NCBI RefSeq assembly: GCF_900544955.1
Contig: NZ_UQXD01000003.1
Span: forward strand, 32,987-96,986
Origin: an uncultured Oscillibacter sp.
GTDB taxonomy: Bacteria; Bacillota; Clostridia; Oscillospirales; Oscillospiraceae
DNA length: 64,000 nucleotides
Reading direction: 5' to 3'
A model generated the notes under the pieces. The model ran no database searches. It was not told the origin of the DNA and saw nothing but the letters and a program-made list of their open reading frames with translations. The number at the start of each line of letters is the position of its first letter. Positions within the stretch are counted from its first letter, which is position 1. This document shows, piece by piece, positions 51,187 to 58,777 of the stretch. A program made the translations under genes and the position numbers.

Positions 51187-52215
51187 TTATCTCTGGACCC
51201 GGCCGGAGGCATTGCCCCCCGCCAGGGACTCCACCTCTGCCACGGACATCAGGTTGAAGTCGTGCTCCACGCTGTGCTTCAGGCAGGAGGCCGCCACGGC
51301 GTAATTGATGGCCTTCTGGTCGTCATAGCCGGACAGCAGGGCGTAGATCAGGCCGCCGCCGAAGCTGTCGCCGCCGCCCACGCGGTCCACAATGTGCACC
51401 CGGTAGGTGGGGGAGAAGCTGGCATTGCCGCCGCTGTACAGCATGCCCGCCCAGTCGTTGTCGCTGGCGGAGAGGCTGCCCCGCAGGGTGATGGCCACCT
51501 TCTGGAAGCCGAAGCGCTCCGTCAGCTGGCGGGCCACGCTGATATAGCCCTCATGGTCCACCTTGCCGGCGTTCAGGTCCGTGTTCTCGGCGGCGATGCC
51601 GAAGACGTCCTTGGCGTCCTCCTCGTTGGCGATGCACACATCCACATAGGGCATCAGCTCGCCCATGACCTTGCCGGCCTCCTCCCGGGTCCACAGCTTC
51701 TTCCGGTAGTTCAGGTCACAGCTGACGGTGAGGCCCTGCTTCTTGGCCTCCTGGCAGGCCGCCAGGCAGATGGCGGGCAGCTCGCCGCCCAGGGCGGGGG
51801 TGATGCCGGTGAAGTGGAACCAGTCGGCGCCCTCGAAAATCTTGGCCCAGTCGAAGTCCGCTGCCGCGGCCTTGGCAATGGCGGAGCCCGCCCGGTCGTA
51901 GATGACCTTGGAGGCCCGCTGGGAGGCGCCCTTCTCCACGAAGTAGATGCCCAGGCGCTCGCCGCCCCGGACGATCTTGGTGGTGTCCACGCCGTAGCGG
52001 CGCAGCTCGTTGATCGCGCACTGGCCGATCTCGTGGGCCGGCACCTTGGTGACGAACGCGGCGTCCATGCCGTAGTTGGCCAGAGACACGGCCACGTTGG
52101 CCTCGCCGCCGGCGTAGGTCGCCTCAAACTTCTCCGCCTGGACGAAGCGGAGATAGCTCTCCGGGTTCAGGCGCATCATAATTTCACCAAACGTCACAAT
52201 CTTCTTCATATCCAT
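51187..52215 (-). CDS. PfkB-family sugar kinase, 2-keto-3-deoxygluconate kinase-like
   Basis: The 342-residue kinase has the PfkB N-terminal glycine motif YAGGEANVAVSLANYG and a C-terminal anion-hole motif DRVGGGDSFGGGLIYALLSG with the catalytic Asp in GGDSF. The variant GGGDSF instead of GAGDAF is usual for the KdgK subgroup that phosphorylates 2-keto-3-deoxy-gluconate or -galactonate. The KDPG-type aldolase gene lies 14 bases upstream on the same strand, so kinase and aldolase form the last two steps of an Entner-Doudoroff-like branch to pyruvate and glyceraldehyde 3-phosphate. The ATG follows AAAGGAG at five bases. Confidence 0.9.
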   Translation of the reverse strand: MDMKKIVTFGEIMMRLNPESYLRFVQAEKFEATYAGGEANVAVSLANYGMDAAFVTKVPAHEIGQCAINELRRYGVDTTKIVRGGERLGIYFVEKGASQRASKVIYDRAGSAIAKAAAADFDWAKIFEGADWFHFTGITPALGGELPAICLAACQEAKKQGLTVSCDLNYRKKLWTREEAGKVMGELMPYVDVCIANEEDAKDVFGIAAENTDLNAGKVDHEGYISVARQLTERFGFQKVAITLRGSLSASDNDWAGMLYSGGNASFSPTYRVHIVDRVGGGDSFGGGLIYALLSGYDDQKAINYAVAASCLKHSVEHDFNLMSVAEVESLAGGNASGRVQR

Positions 52216-52229
52216 CGTTCTCCTTTTAT

Positions 52230-52883
52230 TCAGGCGTTTTTCACTGCGTCCAGCAGCTTGCGGGCGGTCTCCGTGATCTTGCCGTACTCCCCGGCCTCAA
52301 TCCACTTCTTGTTGGCCAGGTTGCCGCCCACACCGGCGCCCGCCATGCCGGCGCGGAGGAAGTCGGCCACGTTCTCCTCGTTAACGCCGCCCACGGCCAT
52401 AAGCTTCACGTGGCTGATGGGGGCGCGGATGGCCTTCACATAGGACGTGCCCAGATTCCCCGCCGGGAACAGCTTCACAAAGTCCGCCCCGGCACTGTGG
52501 GCCGTCATCACCTCCGTGGGGGTCATGGCGCCGGGCAGGGACACCAGCCCCAGCTCCACGGTGCGGCGGATCACGTCCACATTCACATCCGGGGAGATGA
52601 TATACTTGGCCCCGGCGGAGGCCGCCAGCTCCACCAGCTCCACCGACGTGACGGTGCCGGCGCCCACCAGCATCCGCCCCTCATAGGCCTGGCCGATGGC
52701 GCGGATGGCGTCGGCGGTGGCCTGGAAGGAGGCGGGGTTCTTCTGGTCGAAGGTGATCTCCATCAGCCGGATACCCCCCTCGTACAGGGCGTCCGCCACC
52801 TTTCGGCACTGCTCCGGGCCCACGCCCCGGACGATGGCAATGACTTTTTCCTCCAAAATCTTGGCAATGATCTCCTCGCGCAT
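52230..52883 (-). CDS. KDPG/KDPGal-type class I aldolase
   Basis: The 217-residue protein is a bifunctional-type 2-keto-3-deoxy-6-phospho(galacto)nate aldolase. Lys137 in ADFVKLFPAG forms the Schiff base, Glu42 in LMEITF is the general acid/base, and Arg19 is in AIVRG. The substrate Arg that follows Glu by four positions in E. coli Eda is Asp46 here (EITFD), closer to the DgoA pattern, so the sugar epimer is uncertain. It cleaves the product of the kinase encoded just downstream. It has its own promoter and diverges from the IclR gene. Confidence 0.9.
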   Translation of the reverse strand: MREEIIAKILEEKVIAIVRGVGPEQCRKVADALYEGGIRLMEITFDQKNPASFQATADAIRAIGQAYEGRMLVGAGTVTSVELVELAASAGAKYIISPDVNVDVIRRTVELGLVSLPGAMTPTEVMTAHSAGADFVKLFPAGNLGTSYVKAIRAPISHVKLMAVGGVNEENVADFLRAGMAGAGVGGNLANKKWIEAGEYGKITETARKLLDAVKNA

Positions 52884-52938
52884 AGTCGCTCCTCCGTTTT
52901 CCGTATTGTGAAAATATTTATCGAATGATGATATCTTA

Positions 52939-52967
52939 TTTATACCGCGTTTCCGGCCGTCTGTCAA
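52939..52967 (-). promoter_or_regulatory. predicted promoter of the aldolase-kinase operon
   Basis: A consensus TTGACA and TATAAA are separated by 17 bases. The AT-rich leader contains TGTGAAAATATTT, which resembles TGTGATATTTC on the opposite flank and could be a regulator half-site. Confidence 0.7.
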
Positions 52968-53015
52968 TTTTCCATCCTGCCAAATTTTTTCCGCTTCTTC
53001 TGGGTAAATTGATGG

Positions 53016-53044
53016 TTGCACACCCTGGGGAACTGTGTTATTCT
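53016..53044 (+). promoter_or_regulatory. predicted promoter of the KdgR-like iclR gene
   Basis: TTGCAC and TATTCT are separated by 17 bases, about 38 bases before the start codon. Confidence 0.55.
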
Positions 53045-53082
53045 AAAAAGAAATATCACATTATGAAAAAGAAGGGCTACTG

Positions 53083-53856
53083 ATGCGATCTGCCTCCGGT
53101 TCTGTCCAATCCATCGACCGCGTTCTGGAGATTCTGGAGACGCTCTCCACCGCGCCCCTTGGGATGTCTCTGTCCGATCTGGCCGCCGCCACCGGCCTGC
53201 ATATCAGTACCACCCACCGTCTGGTCAACGTCCTGACGGAGCACGGCTACGCCATGAAGGACTCGGCCAGCGGCAAATACCGGCTGACCCTGCGGACCTT
53301 TGAGATCGGCAGCCGGGTGTCCAGCGTGTGGAGCCTGCTCTCCGCCGCCAAGCCCCATCTGGACGAGCTGGCCGCCGTCACCCAGGAGGCGGTCCACCTG
53401 GTGGAGCGGGACGGCGGCGGCATCGTCTATCTCTACAAGGCAGAGCCCTTCCAGCAACTGGTCCGCATGTCCTCCCACGTGGGGCTGCGCAACCCCATGT
53501 ACTGCACCGGCGTGGGCAAGTCCATCCTGGCCCTGCTGCCCCAGCAGGAGGCGGAGGACATCTGGAACACGGAGGACATCCAGGCCTTCTCCCCCAAGAC
53601 CATCACCACCTTCCCGGACATGGTCCAGGAGATGGAGCGCATCCGCCAGCGGGGCTACGCCATCGACGACGAGGAGCACGAGCCCGGCGTGCGCTGCATT
53701 GCCGCGGCCATCCGGGACTGGGCCGGGAAGCCGGTGGGGGCGGTGAGCATCTCCGCGCCCTCCGTCCGTATGGACGAGGCGGCCATGGCCCGCTTTTTGC
53801 CCCACCTGCTCCGGGTCACCGGCGAGATCAGCCGGATGCTGGGCTGCCCCGGCTGA
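53083..53856 (+). CDS. IclR family regulator, KdgR-like
   Basis: The 257-residue protein has an N-terminal winged helix (SVQSIDRVLEILETLSTAPLGMSLSDLAAATGLHISTTHRLVNVL, about residues 6-65) and the IclR effector domain with GLRNPMYCTGVGKSILALLP, RQRGYAIDDEEHEPGVRCIAAAIRD and VGAVSISAP. It diverges from the aldolase-kinase operon and is surrounded by sugar-acid genes, so it is the probable regulator of the cluster, with a 2-keto-3-deoxy sugar acid as the likely effector. Two palindromes that may be its sites lie before the dgoD-type operon at 60138-60172. Confidence 0.92.
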   Translation: MRSASGSVQSIDRVLEILETLSTAPLGMSLSDLAAATGLHISTTHRLVNVLTEHGYAMKDSASGKYRLTLRTFEIGSRVSSVWSLLSAAKPHLDELAAVTQEAVHLVERDGGGIVYLYKAEPFQQLVRMSSHVGLRNPMYCTGVGKSILALLPQQEAEDIWNTEDIQAFSPKTITTFPDMVQEMERIRQRGYAIDDEEHEPGVRCIAAAIRDWAGKPVGAVSISAPSVRMDEAAMARFLPHLLRVTGEISRMLGCPG

Positions 53857-53872
53857 CACTCTCTTTCCGCAA

Positions 53873-53908
53873 AGAAGCCGCACGTTGATACGTGCGGCTT
53901 CCTTTTTT
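53873..53908 (+). terminator. bidirectional intrinsic terminator
   Basis: AAGCCGCACG and CGTGCGGCTT flank a six-base loop and are followed by CCTTTTTT. It serves the iclR gene and lies 28 bases from the convergent LarA-type stop. Confidence 0.9.
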
Positions 53909-53935
53909 GGAAAACAGGGATCCCGGAGCCGGCGG

Positions 53936-55210
53936 TTACACCGCCCGGAAGCCGGTATAGTTGTCGTCCTGGTCGAAGACCACCTCATAGAGGGTCCCGT
54001 CGGTGGAGAGGTTGGGGTTGGCCTCCACCTCCTTGAGCATGCTCTCGGAGACATAGAACTCGCCCATGTGGAGGGTGTCCTTGGTCCACATGACCTTCAG
54101 GGGCTCGCCCAGGTAGGGGCAGGTCCGGATGCAGAACTGGGTGCACAGCTTGTCGTTGTCCAGCATGGAGGGGAGCTTCATGTACTCCACGGTGATGGAG
54201 GTAATGCCGTTGGGGTAGGTCTCCTCGAAAGAGCCCTTCTCCAGAATGCGGCGGGTGGTGGCGTCGGCATTGCCGATGCCGTTGAAGTTGGCGCCGGTCT
54301 TCTTGGACAGGTCCAGCACGCCGATGCGGTGGATGTAGGGCTTCGTCCGGTAATCGTAGGCGCGGCCCACCACGTTGGGGTCCATGCCGTCGCCGCTGAT
54401 CTCCTTGCCGATCTGCTCCAGCATCAGCACGTCCACCTTCTCGAAGGGGATGCTGGCCATCAGGCTCTTGGCCAGCAGCAGCAGCTCGGGCTCCTCCTTC
54501 TCCACGCACTCGTTGGGGATGGCGCGGATGGTGTGGGTCTGGTGGAAGGCATTCTCCACCAGGCCGATGGCGAAGGGGATGTTGCAGTTGGCCAGAACGG
54601 TGCGGCCGAAGGAGGGCACGTTGATGTGCATCAGGTCGAAGCCCCGCTCGTGGCAGATGCTGGCGCCGTACTGCTTGCCGATGCCGATGGCCATCATCTT
54701 CATGATGCCGCTCTCAAAGGGGCCGTGGAAGTCGGTGTGGGGCTTGATGCGGGCCACGGGCACGATGTAATCGCAGGAGAGGGCGAAGGCGTCCAGCCGG
54801 ACCTCCAGCCCCTCGGCGGAGACGCCCACCTTTCCGGTGTCCATGGTGGCATGGATCTCGCAGCCGCAGGCCTCCTCGGTGATGCCGTAGTGCTCCAGAA
54901 TGGCACGCTGGCCCTCGGCGGTGGCGCCGCCGTGGCTGCCCATGCCAGGCACGATGTAGGGGGTGGCGCCGATGCGCTTGAGCTCCTCGGCGAAGGTCCG
55001 CAGAATCAGCACGCTGTTGGCGATCTCCCGGCTGGCGGCGGTGAAGCACACCGTGCTGCCGGGCTTGATGCGGTCCAGGGTGCCCTCCCGCTTCAGCGCG
55101 TCCCGCACCGCCTGGGCCACATCCTCGATGTGGGTATCATCCATGCGGTTCGTGACCTTGTAAAACTTGGGGATTTCAACGTCTTTCAGCAAATCTTTTA
55201 CAACGCCCAT
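53936..55210 (-). CDS. LarA-family nickel-dependent hydroxyacid racemase/epimerase homologue
   Basis: The 424-residue product matches the LarA (DUF2088) superfamily in its short form. GMGSHGG carries His93, ARIKPHTDFHGPFESGIMK carries His158, His162 and Lys171, and ASICHERG carries His187. In L. plantarum LarA the pincer cofactor is attached to Lys184 and His200 ligates nickel, a spacing of 16; Lys171 and His187 have the same spacing. His93 fits LarA His108. Characterised relatives interconvert stereoisomers of lactate, malate, other 2-hydroxy acids or gluconate. Here the neighbours are sugar-acid enzymes and a TRAP importer, so an aldonate or uronate-derived acid is my inferred substrate. 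The ATG is set by AAAGGTG upstream. Confidence 0.88.
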   Translation of the reverse strand: MGVVKDLLKDVEIPKFYKVTNRMDDTHIEDVAQAVRDALKREGTLDRIKPGSTVCFTAASREIANSVLILRTFAEELKRIGATPYIVPGMGSHGGATAEGQRAILEHYGITEEACGCEIHATMDTGKVGVSAEGLEVRLDAFALSCDYIVPVARIKPHTDFHGPFESGIMKMMAIGIGKQYGASICHERGFDLMHINVPSFGRTVLANCNIPFAIGLVENAFHQTHTIRAIPNECVEKEEPELLLLAKSLMASIPFEKVDVLMLEQIGKEISGDGMDPNVVGRAYDYRTKPYIHRIGVLDLSKKTGANFNGIGNADATTRRILEKGSFEETYPNGITSITVEYMKLPSMLDNDKLCTQFCIRTCPYLGEPLKVMWTKDTLHMGEFYVSESMLKEVEANPNLSTDGTLYEVVFDQDDNYTGFRAV

Positions 55211-55241
55211 TTTAATCACCTTTTTTCAATTTGATACTTTT

Positions 55242-55270
55242 AGTAAATCACAAATCCCTCAGAATAGCAA
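55242..55270 (-). promoter_or_regulatory. predicted promoter and operator of the LarA-type gene
   Basis: TTGCTA and TTTACT are separated by 17 bases. An imperfect inverted repeat, TTTGTGATTTAC and GTATCAAATTG, overlaps the -10 region and shares TTTGAT-like half-sites with IclR targets elsewhere in the window. Confidence 0.4.
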
Positions 55271-55310
55271 GGGCTTTCCGCCCATCTTTTTCAATGCGGT
55301 GAAACAGATT

Positions 55311-55345
55311 CCCCGGCGGCGGAGGACAGGCCTCCGCCGCCGGGG
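55311..55345 (-). terminator. hairpin between the TRAP operon and the LarA-type gene
   Basis: CCCCGGCGGCGGAGG pairs perfectly with its complement around a five-base loop, 35 bases after the DctM stop. No good U tract follows, so read-through to the LarA-type gene is possible. Confidence 0.55.
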
Positions 55346-55379
55346 ATCGTTGCAGCGAATTGGTTGAAATCGCTCCCCG

Positions 55380-56660
55380 TCAACCCATGAACAGATTGGG
55401 CAGGAACATAATCAGCTGCGGGACCAGGGTGATGAGGAACAGGATGAAGATGTACACCACCACCATGGGCCAAATCTTTTTCAGCAGGTCCAGCAAGGTG
55501 ATGTTGGAGATGCCGATGCCCACGTACAGCACGTTGCCGACCGGGGGGGTGATCAGGCCGATGACCAGGCCGTACACCATAGTGACGCCGAACACGATGG
55601 GGTCCATGCCCACGGAAGTTGCGATGGGCAGGAAGATGGGCGTCAAGATGGTCAGAGCGGGGGTCACGTCCATAAACAGGCCCACGATCAGGACGAACAC
55701 GTTGATCAGGCACATAATCACCAGCGGGTTGTCGGACACGGAGCTGATGAGCGTTGCGATGGCCTGGGGAATCCGGGCCACGGTGATGACCATGGCCAGG
55801 GCCTGGCAGGCCGCCACGATGAGCATGATCACGGCGCTGGCCTTGGCGGACTTGATGGCAACCTGCTTCAAAAGCTTCAGGTTCATCTTCTTGTAGACGA
55901 AGGTGGACACGATCCAGGCGTACACGCAGGCCACGACGCCCGCCTCCGTGGGAGTGAAGATGCCGGAGAGGATGCCGCCCATCATGATGACGGGCATCAT
56001 CAGCGCCGGGAAGGCCTTCTTGGTGGCGGCCCAAATCTCCGAGGGAGTGGCTTTGGGCTGCACGTCGTACTTCCGGTTCTTGTTCATAAAGTACCAGGTC
56101 ACCATGCAGATCAGGCCGGTGATGACGCCGGGAACCACGCCGCCGATGAACATCTTGGTCACCGAGGCGCCGCTGAGGACGCCGTAGATGACCATTGGCA
56201 GCGAGGGCGGGATAATGGGTCCGGTGATGGAGCCCGCACAGCAGCAGGCTGTGGAGTCCGCCGGGTCATAGCCCTCCTTCACCATCAGCGGCAGCATGAT
56301 GCCGCCGATGGCGGAGATCGTCACGATGGCCGCGCCGGTGAGGCAGGCAAAGATCATGCAGGCCAGGATGGCGGCGTAGCCGATGCCGGCCTTGACGTGG
56401 CCCAGCAGCACGCGGCAGAAATCCACGATGCCCTTGGACAGGTCGCCGGCGTTCATGATGTCGCCGCAGAAGATAAAGAAGGGAATGGCCAGCAGGGCGA
56501 AGTTGTTCACACCGCTGTACATGTAGGACGGCACGATGTTGAAACTCGTGACGCCGGAGCTCTCCGCCATGGTGAACACCGTCAGCAAAATGGAGAAGGC
56601 GACGGGCACGCCCAACAGCAGGAATGCGAAAATGGAAACCAGGAATACCACCAGCGTCAT
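55380..56660 (-). CDS. TRAP transporter large permease, DctM family
   Basis: The 426-residue permease has about twelve helices and the DctM blocks GDLSKGIVDFCRVLLGHVKAG, GAAIVTISAIGGIMLPLMVKEGYD and ITGPIIPPSLPMVIYG. It overlaps DctQ by four bases. It is a paralogue of the permease at 7713-9005 but clearly diverged, so the two systems probably carry different acids. Confidence 0.93.
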   Translation of the reverse strand: MTLVVFLVSIFAFLLLGVPVAFSILLTVFTMAESSGVTSFNIVPSYMYSGVNNFALLAIPFFIFCGDIMNAGDLSKGIVDFCRVLLGHVKAGIGYAAILACMIFACLTGAAIVTISAIGGIMLPLMVKEGYDPADSTACCCAGSITGPIIPPSLPMVIYGVLSGASVTKMFIGGVVPGVITGLICMVTWYFMNKNRKYDVQPKATPSEIWAATKKAFPALMMPVIMMGGILSGIFTPTEAGVVACVYAWIVSTFVYKKMNLKLLKQVAIKSAKASAVIMLIVAACQALAMVITVARIPQAIATLISSVSDNPLVIMCLINVFVLIVGLFMDVTPALTILTPIFLPIATSVGMDPIVFGVTMVYGLVIGLITPPVGNVLYVGIGISNITLLDLLKKIWPMVVVYIFILFLITLVPQLIMFLPNLFMG

Positions 56661-57148
56661 GCGTTCTCCCCCCCTTCCTCAGCAGGCTTTTTTCTAAACA
56701 GATTGACGAGATTGATGATGTTCAGAATCAGCATGAACAGCAGCGACAGGGGGATGATGCCCTGCACGATGCCATAGGGGATCTTCGTGATGGGCATGGG
56801 ATAGGTGATGTTCTCCATGACCAGGTTCATCATCACGCGGATGGTCAGGATCATGATGGCGTCCATCAGCAGGTTGGCGATTGCCTCCACCGCGATTCGG
56901 GCTTTCGGCGGCAGGAACATCAGCACGATGTCCACGCGGATGTGGGTCCCTTCCTTGGTAGCCGCCACGCAGCCCAGATAAACCAGCCACACAAACAGAA
57001 TCCGGGCAATTTCCTCGACAGATGCAAAGCTGTAGTTGAACACATACCGGCCCACGACGTTGATGAACACCATCAGCACCATGACGACCATGCCTATGTA
57101 CAAAAACCAGTCCAGCAGCTGCCATAAAGCATTTTGTATCTTTTTCAT
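56657..57148 (-). CDS. TRAP transporter small permease, DctQ family
   Basis: The 163-residue protein has four predicted helices and the FASVEEIARILFVWLVYLGCVAATKEGTHIRVD block typical of DctQ. It lies between the binding protein and the large permease in one operon. Confidence 0.9.
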   Translation of the reverse strand: MKKIQNALWQLLDWFLYIGMVVMVLMVFINVVGRYVFNYSFASVEEIARILFVWLVYLGCVAATKEGTHIRVDIVLMFLPPKARIAVEAIANLLMDAIMILTIRVMMNLVMENITYPMPITKIPYGIVQGIIPLSLLFMLILNIINLVNLFRKKPAEEGGENA

Positions 57149-57184
57149 GTTTTCTCTCCGTCCTCAGTTGCTGGGATCTTGGAA

Positions 57185-58234
57185 TTACTGGGCCTGGAGA
57201 GCAGTGATCTTCTCCATGATGCTGTCGAACTCGGGATACTGGGCGCGGTACTCGTCGATGACCACGCTGCCGGCCTCCTTGAAGGGCTCGCGGTCGGGAT
57301 AAGTGACCTCCAGGCCCTTCTCCTTCAGGGTCTCCACGTCGTCCACCATGGCCTGCTTGAACAGCTCCAGCTGCTTGGCCACGAAGGCGGCGCAGGCGTC
57401 GTCCAGAACGGCCTGGTCCTCGGCGGACATGCTGTTGTAGAACTTGTCGTTGATCAGCACGAAGTTCATGGCGATCTGGTGGTTGGTCATGGCCAGATAG
57501 TCCTGGACCTCATACCAGCCGTTGGCCAGCAGGGTGGAGGGGGGGTTCTCCTGGCCCTCGATGGTGCCCTGCTGCAGGGCGGTGAAGATCTCGGTCATGG
57601 CCATGGTGACCACGGAGGCGCCCATCGCCTGGAAGTTCTTCACATAGTGGGACACGGTGGGGACACGGAGCTTGATGCCCTTCAGATCCGCCAGGGTGTT
57701 GATGGGGTGGACGTTGTTGGAGATGCAGCGGTTGCCGTTGAGGCTGCAGCCCCGCAGGACGTAGTTGGACTGGGCCAGAGCCTCCTGGAACACGGCCTGG
57801 ATCTCGGGGTCGTTGCAGATCTTGGAGGCCTGCTCCACATCGTCGAACACCCAGGGGAAGTCGGCGGCGTACAGGGCGGGATAGCGGTCGGCCATCAGGT
57901 TGCCGGTGACGCACATCTCAATGTTGCCCAGGGACACACCCTCGTTGAACTCGCTCTCGCCGCCCAGGGCGTTGTTGCTGTAGATCTCCACGGTGTAGCG
58001 GCCCTCGGTGCCCTCTTCCACCATGGGCTTGAAGACCTCATTCAGGGCGACGTTGGTGGGATGGGTGTCGGCGTAGTAGTTGGCGACCTTGATGGGGATC
58101 GCCTGGACGGGCTTGGAATCTTCGCCGGTGGAACCGCCGGTAGAGCCGCCGGTCTCCTTGCCGGAGCCGCCGCAGGCGGCCAGCGTCAGCATCATGACGC
58201 CTGCCAGAACCAGGGACAAAACTCTCTTCTTCAT
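57185..58234 (-). CDS. TRAP transporter substrate-binding lipoprotein, DctP family
   Basis: The 349-residue product has a lipoprotein signal (SLVLAGVMMLTLAAC) and a Gly/Ser/Thr linker, then the DctP fold with TLADLKGIKLRVPTVSHYVKNFQAMGASVV holding the carboxylate-binding Arg. EIFTALQQGTIEGQENPPS is the usual family block. It is the first gene of the operon with its own promoter 320 bases upstream. Uronates and aldonates are common DctP ligands and fit the neighbouring catabolic genes. Confidence 0.94.
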   Translation of the reverse strand: MKKRVLSLVLAGVMMLTLAACGGSGKETGGSTGGSTGEDSKPVQAIPIKVANYYADTHPTNVALNEVFKPMVEEGTEGRYTVEIYSNNALGGESEFNEGVSLGNIEMCVTGNLMADRYPALYAADFPWVFDDVEQASKICNDPEIQAVFQEALAQSNYVLRGCSLNGNRCISNNVHPINTLADLKGIKLRVPTVSHYVKNFQAMGASVVTMAMTEIFTALQQGTIEGQENPPSTLLANGWYEVQDYLAMTNHQIAMNFVLINDKFYNSMSAEDQAVLDDACAAFVAKQLELFKQAMVDDVETLKEKGLEVTYPDREPFKEAGSVVIDEYRAQYPEFDSIMEKITALQAQ

Positions 58235-58551
58235 TTGCTTTTCCTCCTAAAAAGTGATGGAAATCTATTCAAGCCCCGCCGGTTCCCCGGCCGGGAATGA
58301 ATCCTCGCTGTCAGGCCGCCCGGCTGCCTGTGCGCCTGTGTGACAGGCTGTCCCGCAGGGCGGCTCGTGTTTCGCTGCAAACGAAACACGAAAGCGGATA
58401 TCCGCTTTGAAAACAGAGCCGGCCTGCCGCCTTTTCCGCAGAATGGAATCCTTTTCTCCAATAACTGCTCAAAAAAACGGCTTTCAGCCGGTATCTGAAA
58501 TCTTTATGACATTTTAACAGGCTGCATTTCTGCATCCCTTTGCCTTTTCGT
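58235..58551 (-). other. long leader of the TRAP operon
   Basis: About 310 bases separate the predicted promoter from the DctP start. The leader contains hairpins such as GAAAGCGG/CCGCTTT and CGTGTTTCG/CGAAACACG but no recognised riboswitch or gene. Confidence 0.45.
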
Positions 58552-58580
58552 ATCATAGCACGTCCCTTTTTGAAATGCAA
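58552..58580 (-). promoter_or_regulatory. predicted promoter of the second TRAP operon
   Basis: TTGCAT and TATGAT are separated by 17 bases on the minus strand. The 150 bases upstream are AT-rich and include GGAAAATTTCC and TTTCGGAATTTCA, possible regulator sites. Confidence 0.5.
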
Positions 58581-58724
58581 TCTCACCACCCGGCATTTTA
58601 TGATTTTCGGAAATTTTCCTAAAATTTGCTTTCGTTTTTTGTCAGAGTGTGAACTGCTTTTTCGTGATATGAAATTCCGAAACCAAAATTGCAATCAGAC
58701 GTCCGATGATCCTCCTGTCGCGAA

Positions 58725-58767
58725 CAAACTCCCGGAAGCCGGGCGGCGGCAGCCGCCCGGCTTCCGG
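58725..58767 (-). terminator. terminator after the LDH2/malate-type dehydrogenase gene
   Basis: A 16-bp perfect stem (CCGGAAGCCGGGCGGC and complement) with a four-base loop lies ten bases after the stop, followed by TTTGTT on the minus strand. Confidence 0.75.
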
Positions 58768-58777
58768 GGGGACTTGC

